Shown here in pieces: positions 27,528 through 35,492 of a DNA stretch of 64,000 bases. The notes beneath the pieces were generated by a model. That model was not told the origin of the DNA, ran no database searches, and worked only from the letters and a program-made list of their open reading frames with translations. The stretch comes from Mycolicibacterium sp. lyk4-40-TYG-92 (GTDB taxonomy: Bacteria > Actinomycetota > Actinomycetes > Mycobacteriales > Mycobacteriaceae), in contig NZ_JARVRX010000013.1 in the NCBI RefSeq assembly GCF_030209435.1, positions 124,001 through 188,000 on the forward strand. The letters run 5' to 3'. Position numbers and translations under genes: made by a program. Each line of letters opens with the position of its first letter. Within the stretch, counting starts at the first letter, position 1.

Positions 27528-29000
27528 ATGACCGCTGATGCTTCCGTGTCCAAGCCCGGCCTAGGTGCCGGCTACGCCGCCACCGCCAGCGAGGCCTATC
27601 AGGCGGCGCTGCGGGTCATCGAACAGGTTGAGCCCCGGATCGCCGACGCGACCCGCAAAGAGCTTGAGGATCAACGCAGTTCGCTGAAGCTGATCGCCAG
27701 CGAGAACTACGCTTCGCCGGCCGTGCTGCTGACCATGGGCACCTGGTTCTCCGACAAGTACGCCGAGGGCACCGTCGGGCACCGCTTCTACGCGGCCTGC
27801 CAGAACGTCGACACCGTCGAGGCACTGGCCGCCGAGCATGCGCGCGAGCTGTTCGGCGCGCCGTACGCCTACGCGCAGCCGCACTCGGGCATTGATGCCA
27901 ACCTGGTCGCCTTCTGGGCCATCCTGGCCACCCGCATCGAGGCCCCCGGCCTCGCCGAGCTGGGCGCCAAGCATGTCAACGACTTGTCCGAAGCGGACTG
28001 GGAGACGCTGCGCAACAAGCTGGGCAACCAGCGCCTGCTGGGTATGTCGCTGGACACCGGCGGCCACCTGACGCACGGCTTCCGTCCCAACATCTCCGGC
28101 AAGATGTTCCACCAGCGCAGCTACGGCACCGACCCGAAGACCGGCCTGATCGACTACGACGCCGTCGCCGCTGCCGCCCGCGAGTTCAAGCCCCTGATCC
28201 TGGTGGCCGGCTACTCGGCCTACCCGCGCCGGATCAACTTCGCCAAGATGCGTGAGATCGCCGACGAGGTCGGCGCCACCCTCCTGGTCGACATGGCGCA
28301 CTTCGCCGGCCTGGTGGCCGGCAAGGTGTTCACCGGCGACGAGGACCCGGTGCCGCACGCCCACGTCACGACCACGACGACGCACAAGTCGCTGCGCGGC
28401 CCGCGTGGTGGCCTGGTGCTGGCCACCGAGGAGTACGCCCCGGCCGTCGACAAGGGCTGCCCGATGGTGCTCGGCGGACCGCTGTCGCACGTGATGGCCG
28501 CCAAGGCGGTGGCGCTGGCCGAGGCCCGCCAGCCCGAGTTCCAGACCTACGCCCAGAACGTCGCCGATAACGCCAAGGCGCTGGCCGAGGGCTTCCTCAA
28601 GCGTGGCGCGACGCTGGTCACCGGCGGCACCGACAACCACCTGGTGCTGCTGGACGTGCAGTCGTTCGGGCTGACGGGCCGGCAGGCCGAGTCCGCGCTG
28701 TTGGACGCCGGTGTGGTCACCAACCGCAACTCCATCCCGAACGATCCGAACGGCGCCTGGTACTCGAGCGGCATCCGCTTCGGTACTCCGGCGCTGACCA
28801 CGCGTGGTTTCGGCGCCGACGAGTTCGACAAGGTGGCCGAGTTGGTGGTGGATGTGCTGTCGAACACTCAGCCGACTGCTGCGTCGAATGGCCCGTCCAA
28901 GGCCAAGTACACGCTGGCCGACGGCACCGCCGCCCGTGTCCGTGCGGCCTCGGCCGAGATGCTGGACGCCAACCCGCTGTACCCGGGTCTGACGCTCTGA
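27528..29000 (+). CDS. glyA: Serine hydroxymethyltransferase, long form
   Basis: A 490-residue PLP enzyme converting serine and tetrahydrofolate to glycine and methylene-THF. The PLP lysine is in TTTTTHKSLRGPRGG; LKLIASENYASPAV (54-67), KYAEGTVGHRFY and VDMAHFAGLVAG are family blocks. It is about 65 residues longer than the usual 426-residue actinobacterial enzyme: an N-terminal extension of about 35 residues and an insertion of about 31 residues (about 135-167) between QPHSG and GGHLTHG. The insert and the C-terminal style recall the long SHMTs of chlamydiae (from memory). In M. tuberculosis the gene at this place (Rv1093) is the short form. Confidence 0.93.
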   Translation: MTADASVSKPGLGAGYAATASEAYQAALRVIEQVEPRIADATRKELEDQRSSLKLIASENYASPAVLLTMGTWFSDKYAEGTVGHRFYAACQNVDTVEALAAEHARELFGAPYAYAQPHSGIDANLVAFWAILATRIEAPGLAELGAKHVNDLSEADWETLRNKLGNQRLLGMSLDTGGHLTHGFRPNISGKMFHQRSYGTDPKTGLIDYDAVAAAAREFKPLILVAGYSAYPRRINFAKMREIADEVGATLLVDMAHFAGLVAGKVFTGDEDPVPHAHVTTTTTHKSLRGPRGGLVLATEEYAPAVDKGCPMVLGGPLSHVMAAKAVALAEARQPEFQTYAQNVADNAKALAEGFLKRGATLVTGGTDNHLVLLDVQSFGLTGRQAESALLDAGVVTNRNSIPNDPNGAWYSSGIRFGTPALTTRGFGADEFDKVAELVVDVLSNTQPTAASNGPSKAKYTLADGTAARVRAASAEMLDANPLYPGLTL

Positions 29001-29016
29001 TCCTGGCGCGCTGAGC

Positions 29017-29064
29017 GTGGGGCCTGTAACCCTGGGATCGTGAGATTTCGGTCATAGGCCCCAC
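29017..29064 (+). terminator. Hairpin after glyA
   Basis: Perfect arms GTGGGGCCT (29017-29025) and AGGCCCCAC (29056-29064), with ACC/GGT extending inward after mismatches, 17 bases after the glyA stop. The loop is about 24 bases; moderate terminator candidate. Confidence 0.5.
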
Positions 29065-29124
29065 CTTCGTCGCGCATTGGTTACGTTTCGGCGGGGCTGA
29101 TTTCAAAAACATGTGAACTCGGGT

Positions 29125-29130
29125 TACAGT
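29125..29130 (+). promoter_or_regulatory. -10 box (TACAGT) for leaderless desA2 mRNA
   Basis: TACAGT, seven bases before the ATG at 29138, in a locally A/T-rich stretch; no ribosome site is present. Confidence 0.6.
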
Positions 29131-29137
29131 TACTTTC

Positions 29138-29959
29138 ATGGCTGTGAAACCGGTTGCCAACGCACTGACCCTCGAGCTCGAGCCCGTGGTGGACACCGAG
29201 CTGTCCCGGCACCTCGCGACTGAGGAAGCCTGGTACGCCCACGACTACGTGCCGTTCGAGCAGGGCGAGAACTTCGCCTTCCTCGGCGGCACCGACTGGG
29301 ATGCCTCCGGCGTCACACTGCCCAAGCCGGTCACCGATGCGCTGGAAATCCTGCTCATCACCAAGGACAACCTCGCGGGCTACCACCGTGAGCTGGTTGA
29401 ACACTTCATCCTCGAGGACAAGTGGGGCCGCTGGCTGGGCCGCTGGACCGCCGAAGAGCACCTGCACGCCATCGCGCTGCGCAATTACCTCGTGGTTACC
29501 CGCCAGATCGACCCGACCGCCAACGAGGACGTGCGCGTCGAGCACGTCATGAAGGGCTACCGGGCTGACAAGTTCAGCCAGATCGAGACGCTGGTCTTCA
29601 TGGCGTTCTTCGAGCGCGCGCACGCCGTCTTCACCCGCAACCTGCAGGCCCAGATCGAGGAGCCCGTGCTGGCCGCCATGGCCGGCCGCATCGCGCGTGA
29701 CGAAGAGCGGCACGAGGAGTTCTTCGCCAACCTCGTCGCGCACCTGCTGGAGACGCACCGCGACGAGGCCATTGCCGCCATCGCCGCCCGGGCCGCGGGT
29801 CTCGAGGTCATCGGCGCGGACATCGACGCCTACCAGGACAAGGTCCAGGTCGTTGCTGACGCCGGCATCTTCGACGCCGCGGCGCTGCGCACCGTCATCT
29901 CCGACCGCATCAAGGCGTGGGGGCTGAGCGACGAACCGTCGCTCGCCCAGTTCATCTAG
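29138..29959 (+). CDS. desA2: Acyl-ACP desaturase-like protein DesA2
   Basis: A 273-residue member of the soluble diiron acyl-ACP desaturase family, linked in mycobacteria to mycolic acid synthesis. Diiron ligands appear in HFILEDKWGRW and WTAEEHLHAIALRNY (E-E-x-x-H) and in RDEERHEEFFANL (E-E-x-x-H). Counterpart of Rv1094 and placed between glyA and phoH2 as there. DesA2 of M. tuberculosis has been questioned as an active desaturase; this gene has both E-E-x-x-H pairs. Leaderless start with TACAGT box seven bases before ATG. Confidence 0.93.
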   Translation: MAVKPVANALTLELEPVVDTELSRHLATEEAWYAHDYVPFEQGENFAFLGGTDWDASGVTLPKPVTDALEILLITKDNLAGYHRELVEHFILEDKWGRWLGRWTAEEHLHAIALRNYLVVTRQIDPTANEDVRVEHVMKGYRADKFSQIETLVFMAFFERAHAVFTRNLQAQIEEPVLAAMAGRIARDEERHEEFFANLVAHLLETHRDEAIAAIAARAAGLEVIGADIDAYQDKVQVVADAGIFDAAALRTVISDRIKAWGLSDEPSLAQFI

Positions 29960-30025
29960 ACGTCACAAAAGAGTCACGGCGCGCCAGTGAGCGCGGGGCC
30001 GTAGCCGGGAGTACCGTCGCCGGTG

Positions 30026-30157
30026 ATGGCTAGCGAACTGCTCTGCTATCCGGGCGGTACCCGATTAGAGATTGGGACCGGCCCCGGTCCCGGTACCGCT
30101 GCGTCCACCGAAGTACTCGTGTGGGGCCGCACGGGCCGAGGAGCGCCACGTGTCTGA
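30026..30157 (+). CDS. phoAT: Small upstream protein of phoH2 (PhoAT-like antitoxin)
   Basis: A 43-residue open frame, MASELLCYPGGTRLEIGTG at its start and GRTGRGAPRV at its end, overlapping the phoH2 GTG by eight bases in another frame. In M. tuberculosis and M. smegmatis a short gene phoAT precedes and overlaps phoH2 and acts as its antitoxin-like partner. The overlap, size and place agree with this; identity of the sequence was not verified. ATG 30026 follows a CGCCGGTG segment without a clear ribosome site. Missed easily because of size. Confidence 0.6.
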   Translation: MASELLCYPGGTRLEIGTGPGPGTAASTEVLVWGRTGRGAPRV

Positions 30158-31463
30158 TTCGCAGGTCCGTACCTACGTGCTCGATACCTCCGTGTTGCTG
30201 TCCGATCCCTGGGCATGCACGCGTTTTGCCGAGCACGAAGTGGTTGTCCCCCTGGTGGTCATCAGTGAGCTGGAGGGTAAACGCCACCATCACGAACTGG
30301 GCTGGTTCGCCCGGCAGGCACTGCGCATGTTCGACGACTTGCGACTGGAACACGGACGGCTGGATCAGCCGATTCCTGTTGGGACACAAGGCGGGACGCT
30401 CCAGGTCGAGCTGAACCACGTCGACCAGTCGGTGCTGCCGACGGGCTTCCGTACCGACACGAACGATCATCGGATCCTGGCCTGCGCCGCCAACCTCGCG
30501 GCCGAGGGCAAGCGAGTCACCTTGGTCAGCAAGGACATTCCGCTGCGCGTCAAGGCGGGCGCGGTGGGTCTGCTCGCCGACGAGTACCACGCTCAGGACG
30601 TCATCACGTCGGGCTGGACCGGCATGACCGAGATGGACGCCACGCCCGAAGACATCGACATGCTGTTCGCCGACGGCGAGGTCGACCTGCTGGAAGCGCG
30701 GGATTTGCCGTGCCACACCGGAATTCGGCTGCTCGGTGGCACGTCGCACGCGCTGGGCCGGGTCAACGCCGAGAAGCGGGTGCAGCTGGTCCGCGGTGAT
30801 CGCGAAGTGTTCGGCCTCCGGGGAAGGTCAGCCGAACAACGCGTCGCCCTCGATCTGCTGCTCGATGAGTCCGTCGGCATCGTGTCCCTCGGCGGCAAGG
30901 CCGGTACCGGCAAGTCGGCGCTGGCCCTGTGCGCCGGCCTGGAGGCGGTGCTCGAGCGCCGTACCCAGCGCAAGGTTGTCGTCTTCCGACCGCTGTATGC
31001 CGTTGGCGGACAAGACCTCGGCTACCTGCCGGGCAGCGAGAGCGAGAAGATGGGCCCGTGGGCGCAGGCCGTCTTCGACACCCTGGAAGGCCTGGCCAGC
31101 CCGGCCGTGCTGGAAGAGGTGCTGTCCCGCGGCATGCTGGAAGTGCTGCCGCTGACCCACATTCGCGGCCGCTCGCTGCACGACTCGTTCGTCATCGTCG
31201 ACGAGGCCCAGTCGCTCGAGCGCAACGTGCTGCTGACGGTGCTCTCGCGCCTCGGTTCAGGTTCCCGGGTGGTGCTCACGCACGACGTCGCCCAGCGTGA
31301 CAACCTGCGCGTCGGCCGGCACGACGGTGTCGCCGCGGTGATCGAGAAGCTCAAGGGCCACCCGCTCTTCGCGCACATCACCCTGATGCGCAGCGAACGC
31401 TCGCCGATTGCCGCGCTGGTCACCGAGATGCTCGAGGAGATCACCCCCGGCTCCCTGCCGTGA
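30150..31463 (+). CDS. phoH2: PIN-domain/PhoH ATPase fusion (PhoH2)
   Basis: A 437-residue protein. The N-terminal PIN ribonuclease domain begins TYVLDTSVLLSDP with the metal-binding aspartate, and has E in VISELEGKRHHH and a later D in TDTNDHRILACA. The C-terminal PhoH domain holds Walker A GKAGTGKS at about residue 250 and Walker B FVIVDEAQSL. M. tuberculosis PhoH2 (Rv1095) is an ATP-dependent RNA helicase with RNase activity. GTG 30150, with GAGGAGC seven bases before, is the start; the frame is open to 30072 but that part is the overlapped phoAT. Confidence 0.95.
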   Translation: MSDSQVRTYVLDTSVLLSDPWACTRFAEHEVVVPLVVISELEGKRHHHELGWFARQALRMFDDLRLEHGRLDQPIPVGTQGGTLQVELNHVDQSVLPTGFRTDTNDHRILACAANLAAEGKRVTLVSKDIPLRVKAGAVGLLADEYHAQDVITSGWTGMTEMDATPEDIDMLFADGEVDLLEARDLPCHTGIRLLGGTSHALGRVNAEKRVQLVRGDREVFGLRGRSAEQRVALDLLLDESVGIVSLGGKAGTGKSALALCAGLEAVLERRTQRKVVVFRPLYAVGGQDLGYLPGSESEKMGPWAQAVFDTLEGLASPAVLEEVLSRGMLEVLPLTHIRGRSLHDSFVIVDEAQSLERNVLLTVLSRLGSGSRVVLTHDVAQRDNLRVGRHDGVAAVIEKLKGHPLFAHITLMRSERSPIAALVTEMLEEITPGSLP

Positions 31464-31478
31464 TCTGAGCCGGGCCGC

Positions 31479-31527
31479 GATTTGTGCACGATTTTCCGCG
31501 CCGAACACGGGTTTTCGTGCACAAATC
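31479..31527. repeat. Dispersed palindrome, family 1 (copy C)
   Basis: 49-bp core identical in the outer 13 bp to copy B (GATTTGTGCACGA...TCGTGCACAAATC), with flanking GCCGC/GCGGC adding five more paired bases each side (31474-31532). It lies 15 bases after the phoH2 stop and 22 before the deacetylase gene on the same strand. Confidence 0.85.
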
Positions 31528-31549
31528 GCGGCGTCGGTAAGGTGATTGG

Positions 31550-32419
31550 GTGCGACGCGAGAACAAGGCCTGGCCCTATTGGCGAACCGTCCTCGGCGTG
31601 TGTGCCGGTGTGACGATCGTCGTGGTCGGGTGTCAGACCGGCAATGTCGCCAAGGCCGACGAAGTCGACTGCAGCAAGTACAAGTGCATCGCGCTCACGT
31701 TCGACGACGGTCCCAGCCCGTACACCGACCGGCTGCTGAAGGTCCTGCAGGACAACGACGCGAAGGCGACGTTCTTCGAGATCGGCAACAAGGTCGCCGC
31801 GAACCCTGCCGGCGCCAAGCGCGTCGTCGACGCCGGGATGGAACTGGGCAGCCACACCTGGGAGCACCCCAACATGACGACCATCCCGCCGGAGTTCATC
31901 GCGGGCCAGTTCAGCAAGGCCAGCGACGCCATCGAGAAGGCCACCGGCCAGCGGCCGAAACTGGTGCGCACGGCGGGTGGCCTGATCAACGACCAGGTGC
32001 TCGCCGAGGCCAAGAAGCAGGGCCTGGCCGACATCAACTGGGACGTCATCCCGTTCGACTGGGCCAACGACTCCAACACCGCGGCCACCCGCTACATGCT
32101 GATGACGCAGATCAAGCCGAATTCGGTAGTCCTGTTCCACGACACCTACTCATCGACGGTCGACTTGGTGCAGCAGTTCATCCCCGTGCTCAAGGCCAAC
32201 GGCTACCACCTGGTGACGGTCAGCCACATGATCGGCCACCGCGAACCGGGCACCAGCTACGGCAGCCGGGAGAACGGCCCCCCGGTCAACGATCTGACCG
32301 ACATCCCGCCGGCCGAGATTCCGACGCTGCCCAACACCCCCTCGCCGCCGCCGATGCCGAACATCCCGATCACCGACATCCCGGGCGCCAATTCCGGCGG
32401 CTCGAACAACGGCCAGTAG
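31550..32419 (+). CDS. Secreted polysaccharide deacetylase (NodB homology)
   Basis: A 289-residue exported enzyme, counterpart of the peptidoglycan/chitin-type deacetylase Rv1096. After a basic N-terminus and hydrophobic segment the VVVGC sequence (cysteine at 28) looks like a lipobox. The NodB blocks are TFDDGPSPYT (D52, D53), the metal pair SHTWEHPN, a modified RTAGG in place of RxPxG, IPFDWAND and LFHDTY. The tail (about 40 residues) is Pro/Asn-rich. It removes N-acetyl groups from wall glycans in studied relatives. The GTG at 31550 has no ribosome site. Confidence 0.9.
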   Translation: MRRENKAWPYWRTVLGVCAGVTIVVVGCQTGNVAKADEVDCSKYKCIALTFDDGPSPYTDRLLKVLQDNDAKATFFEIGNKVAANPAGAKRVVDAGMELGSHTWEHPNMTTIPPEFIAGQFSKASDAIEKATGQRPKLVRTAGGLINDQVLAEAKKQGLADINWDVIPFDWANDSNTAATRYMLMTQIKPNSVVLFHDTYSSTVDLVQQFIPVLKANGYHLVTVSHMIGHREPGTSYGSRENGPPVNDLTDIPPAEIPTLPNTPSPPPMPNIPITDIPGANSGGSNNGQ

Positions 32420-32779
32420 CTACGCAGTAGGGAAGCGGTCGACGATCGCGTCGACCATCGCCACGAGTTCGGCGACGCGACGCCGCAGCACGTCGAGATG
32501 CTTGTCAGCGCCCTGCTTGGCCGCCCGGCGCTCCGTCACCGCGAGTTGCAGGTGCAACTCGGCGAGTTCGTCCTCGAGCAGTTCGATGAACAGCCTGGCC
32601 TGCAGGACATCCGCATTGCGCTGGGCCGGTGCTGTCGTCACGAGTTTGAGGACCTCGGCCTGGGGTTGGGGCAGCGGCTCGCCGGCGTGCGTGTGCGGCA
32701 GGTGGAAGCGGCCGTGCGTCATGCACGGGACGGCATCCGGCCGGGCACCTCGGTGCGAATCGGTGAGCTCGGCCGCCAT
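32420..32779 (-). CDS. Conserved hypothetical protein with coiled-coil C-terminus
   Basis: A 119-residue protein if the ATG at 32779 is used; a GTG at 32851 would add 24 residues. The first half is His/Pro-rich (THGRFHLPHTHAGEPLPQPQ), the second a long amphipathic helix (LFIELLEDELAELHLQLAVTERR) that continues to the end with LDVLRRRVAELVAMVDAI. It ends exactly where the convergent deacetylase gene ends. No family was recognised. The gap to fumC (32780-32967) contains the fumC terminator. Confidence 0.55.
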   Translation of the reverse strand: MAAELTDSHRGARPDAVPCMTHGRFHLPHTHAGEPLPQPQAEVLKLVTTAPAQRNADVLQARLFIELLEDELAELHLQLAVTERRAAKQGADKHLDVLRRRVAELVAMVDAIVDRFPTA

Positions 32780-32893
32780 CGCAACACAATCGCAAATACA
32801 CGGGCCGGATCCCGTTTCCCGACAGTATCTGTCCAGTAAGGAGCTGTTCACATTCGCTTCACCAGCGATGTGAGCTGACCCGCGGACCGCACA

Positions 32894-32925
32894 AAAATGC
32901 CCCCTTCCGAAGAAGGGGGCATTTT
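32894..32925 (-). terminator. Intrinsic terminator of fumC
   Basis: A perfect 14-bp stem (AAAATGCCCCCTTC with its complement) and a 4-base loop, CGAA on the + strand and TTCG on the minus. Read on the minus strand it ends in TTTTT, a classic Rho-independent terminator 43 bases after the fumC stop. Confidence 0.9.
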
Positions 32926-32967
32926 CGCAGCGAAATTGATCGCCGACTGCTTTGGAGGCTCCTCGCG

Positions 32968-34380
32968 CTAGCGCTCGTCGCGGACCTTCGCCATGGCCAG
33001 CACGTCCAGGCGCTTGTCCAGCTCGGCTTCGGAGAGGTTCTCGCCGATCAGGCCGCGGTCGATGACCGTCTGCCGGATGGTCTTCTTCTCCTTGAGGGCC
33101 TCCTTGGCCACCTTGGCGGCTTCCTCGTAGCCGATGGCCGAGTTCAGCGGCGTCACGATCGACGGCGACGACTCCGCCAGCGTGCGCAGGTGGTCCTCGT
33201 TGGCGACGAGGCCGTCGATGCACTTGGACGCGAACAGCCGCGAGACGTTGGACAGCAGCGTGAAGGACTCCAGCACGTTGCGGGCCATCATCGGGATGTA
33301 GACGTTCAGCTCGAAGGCGCCCGACAGGCCGCCGACGGTGACGGCCGCGTCGTTGCCGATGACCTGCGCGGCAACCTGGGTAACCGCTTCGGGCAGAACA
33401 GGATTCACCTTGCCCGGCATGATCGAGCTACCCGGCTGCAGGTCGGGCAGCTGGATTTCGCCGAGGCCGGTCAGCGGGCCGGAGCCCATCCAGCGCACGT
33501 CGTTGGCGATCTTGGTGAGCGACACCGCGATGGTCTTGAGCGCACCGGACGCCTCGACGAGTCCGTCGCGGGCGGCCTGGGCCTCGAAAGAGTCTGCGGC
33601 GGTGCGCAGTTCGGCGATGCCGGTCTGGTTCACCAGCACGTCGACGACCTTGGCGCCGAAGCCGTCGGGGGCGTTCAGGCCGGTGCCGACGGCGGTGCCA
33701 CCGATGGCCAGCTCACCCAGGCGGGGCAGCGTCGCCTTGACGCGCTCGATGCCGGCTTCGATCTGGCGGGCGTAGCCACCGAACTCCTGGCCGAGGGTGA
33801 CGGGCACGGCGTCCATGAGGTGGGTACGGCCGGACTTGACGACGGTGCGCCAGGCGCGGGCCTTGTTGGCCAGCGACTCGTGCAGCACCTCGAGCGCCGG
33901 AATCAGGTGGCGTACAGCCGCTTCCGTGGCCGCGATGTGCGTCGCGGTGGGGAAGGTGTCGTTGGAGCTCTGCGACATGTTGACGTGGTCGTTGGGGTGG
34001 ACCTCGACGCCGCCCCGGGCCGCGATGGAGGCGATGACCTCGTTGGCGTTCATGTTCGAGCTGGTGCCCGAGCCGGTCTGGAACACGTCGATGGGGAACT
34101 GGTCGTCGTGCAGCCCGTCGGCAATCTCACCGGCGGCGGCGATGATGGCGTCGGCCTTCTCGGGGTCCAGCAGGCCCAGGTCCTTGTTGACCTGTGCGCA
34201 GGCGCCCTTCAGCAGACCCAGCGCGCGGATCTGGGTGCGCTCGAGGCCGCGGAACGAGATCGGGAAGTTCTCCACCGCCCGCTGCGTCTGCGCGCGCCAC
34301 AGGGCGTTGATCGGCACCCGGACTTCACCCATGGTGTCGTGCTCGATCCGGTACTCGACTTCGACAACGTTGTCGGACAT
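32968..34380 (-). CDS. fumC: Class II fumarate hydratase
   Basis: A 470-residue TCA-cycle enzyme interconverting fumarate and malate. The signature GSSIMPGKVN and blocks TGSGTSSNMNANEV, SQSSNDTFPTA and KSGRTHLMDAVPVTLGQE are intact. Start ATG 34380 has GGGAG seven bases before it. The reading frame is open far upstream (to 34935) only because it shadows glpX. glpX lies 29 bases upstream in the same direction, giving a glpX-fumC operon as in M. tuberculosis (Rv1099c-Rv1098c). A strong terminator follows. Confidence 0.97.
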   Translation of the reverse strand: MSDNVVEVEYRIEHDTMGEVRVPINALWRAQTQRAVENFPISFRGLERTQIRALGLLKGACAQVNKDLGLLDPEKADAIIAAAGEIADGLHDDQFPIDVFQTGSGTSSNMNANEVIASIAARGGVEVHPNDHVNMSQSSNDTFPTATHIAATEAAVRHLIPALEVLHESLANKARAWRTVVKSGRTHLMDAVPVTLGQEFGGYARQIEAGIERVKATLPRLGELAIGGTAVGTGLNAPDGFGAKVVDVLVNQTGIAELRTAADSFEAQAARDGLVEASGALKTIAVSLTKIANDVRWMGSGPLTGLGEIQLPDLQPGSSIMPGKVNPVLPEAVTQVAAQVIGNDAAVTVGGLSGAFELNVYIPMMARNVLESFTLLSNVSRLFASKCIDGLVANEDHLRTLAESSPSIVTPLNSAIGYEEAAKVAKEALKEKKTIRQTVIDRGLIGENLSEAELDKRLDVLAMAKVRDER

Positions 34381-34409
34381 GTGCTCCCTTTGCTTGAGGT
34401 GATCGGAAA

Positions 34410-35438
34410 TTACGGCAGGGGGTGTGCGGCGGAGAGGTCTCCGGTGAAGTCCACCGCGGAGTACTCGTTGAGCTTGGACAGCCGGTGGTAGGCCTCGATC
34501 ATCCGGACGGTGCCCGACTTCGAGCGCATCACGATCGACTGGGTGGTGCAACCGCCGGCGAAGTAGCGCACACCGTTGAGCAGGTCGCCGTCGGTGACGC
34601 CGGTGGCGCAGAAGAAGACGTTGTCGCCGGCGACCAGGTCTTCGGTGGTGAGCACGCGCTCGAGGTCGTAGCCGCGGTCCAGGGCACGCTGGCGCTCGTC
34701 GTCGTCGGTGGGGGCGAGGACGGCCTGGATCGCGCCGCCCATGCAGCGGATGGCGGCCGCGGCGATGATGCCCTCGGGCGTGCCGCCGATACCGGCCAGG
34801 ATGTCGGTGCCGGACTCGGGGCGGCAGGCGGAGATGGCGCCGGCGACGTCGCCGTCGGAGATCAGCCGGATGCGGGCGCCGGCCTCGCGGACCTCGCTGA
34901 TCAGCTGGGCGTGCCGGGGCCGGTCCAGGATGCACACCGTGACGTCGGCGACCGACTCGTTGAGGCGCTTGGCGACCCGGCGGATGTTCTCGCCGATGGG
35001 CACGGTGATATCGATGACGTCGGCCGCGTCGGGGCCGACGGCGATCTTGTTCATGTAGAAGACGGCCGACGGGTCGAACATGGTGCCGCGTTCGGAGACG
35101 GCCAGCACCGAGATGGCGTTGGGCATGCCCTTGCTCATCAGGGTGGTCCCGTCGACCGGGTCGACGGCGAAGTCGCAGTCCGGACCGTCGCCGTTGCCGA
35201 CCTCTTCGCCGTTATAGAGCATCGGCGCGTGGTCCTTCTCGCCTTCGCCGATGACCACGACACCGCGCATCGAGACCGAATTGACCAGCTCACGCATGGC
35301 GTCGACGGCCGCGCCGTCACCGCCTTCCTTGTCGCCACGGCCGACCCAACGGCCGGCGGCCATGGCGCCGGCTTCGGTCACGCGGACCAGTTCGAGTGCG
35401 AGGTTGCGGTCTGGGGCTTCCCGGCGCGAAGGCGTCAT
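34410..35438 (-). CDS. glpX: Class II fructose-1,6-bisphosphatase
   Basis: A 342-residue Mg/Li-sensitive phosphatase essential for gluconeogenesis. Metal-site residues lie in GDGAAVDAMRE, VIGEGEKDHAPML and the FAVDPVDGTTLMSKG block; substrate residues in SDGDVAGA and GGTPEG follow. Length and order match Rv1099c. It is divergent from the DUF4245 gene with 54 bases between starts and precedes fumC by 29 bases. Confidence 0.96.
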   Translation of the reverse strand: MTPSRREAPDRNLALELVRVTEAGAMAAGRWVGRGDKEGGDGAAVDAMRELVNSVSMRGVVVIGEGEKDHAPMLYNGEEVGNGDGPDCDFAVDPVDGTTLMSKGMPNAISVLAVSERGTMFDPSAVFYMNKIAVGPDAADVIDITVPIGENIRRVAKRLNESVADVTVCILDRPRHAQLISEVREAGARIRLISDGDVAGAISACRPESGTDILAGIGGTPEGIIAAAAIRCMGGAIQAVLAPTDDDERQRALDRGYDLERVLTTEDLVAGDNVFFCATGVTDGDLLNGVRYFAGGCTTQSIVMRSKSGTVRMIEAYHRLSKLNEYSAVDFTGDLSAAHPLP

Positions 35439-35479
35439 GCGCAGATTGTCCCATTAGCCGGTGCGCCCGGGGGAGCTGG

Positions 35480-35485
35480 GATACT
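35480..35485 (+). promoter_or_regulatory. -10 box (GATACT) for the DUF4245 gene
   Basis: GATACT, seven bases before GTG 35493; A at position 2 and T at 6 keep the TANNNT core apart from the first base. Confidence 0.4.
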
Positions 35486-35492
35486 GAGCACC

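Noticed and set aside
20907..31532. Insertion-sequence remnants at the palindromes
   Set aside because: No transposase fragment or target duplication lies next to any copy; only the short palindromes are repeated.
32968..34935. A single long reading frame suggesting a GlpX-FumC fusion
   Set aside because: The upstream part is the glpX gene read in a wrong frame; fumC has its own ATG and ribosome site at 34380.
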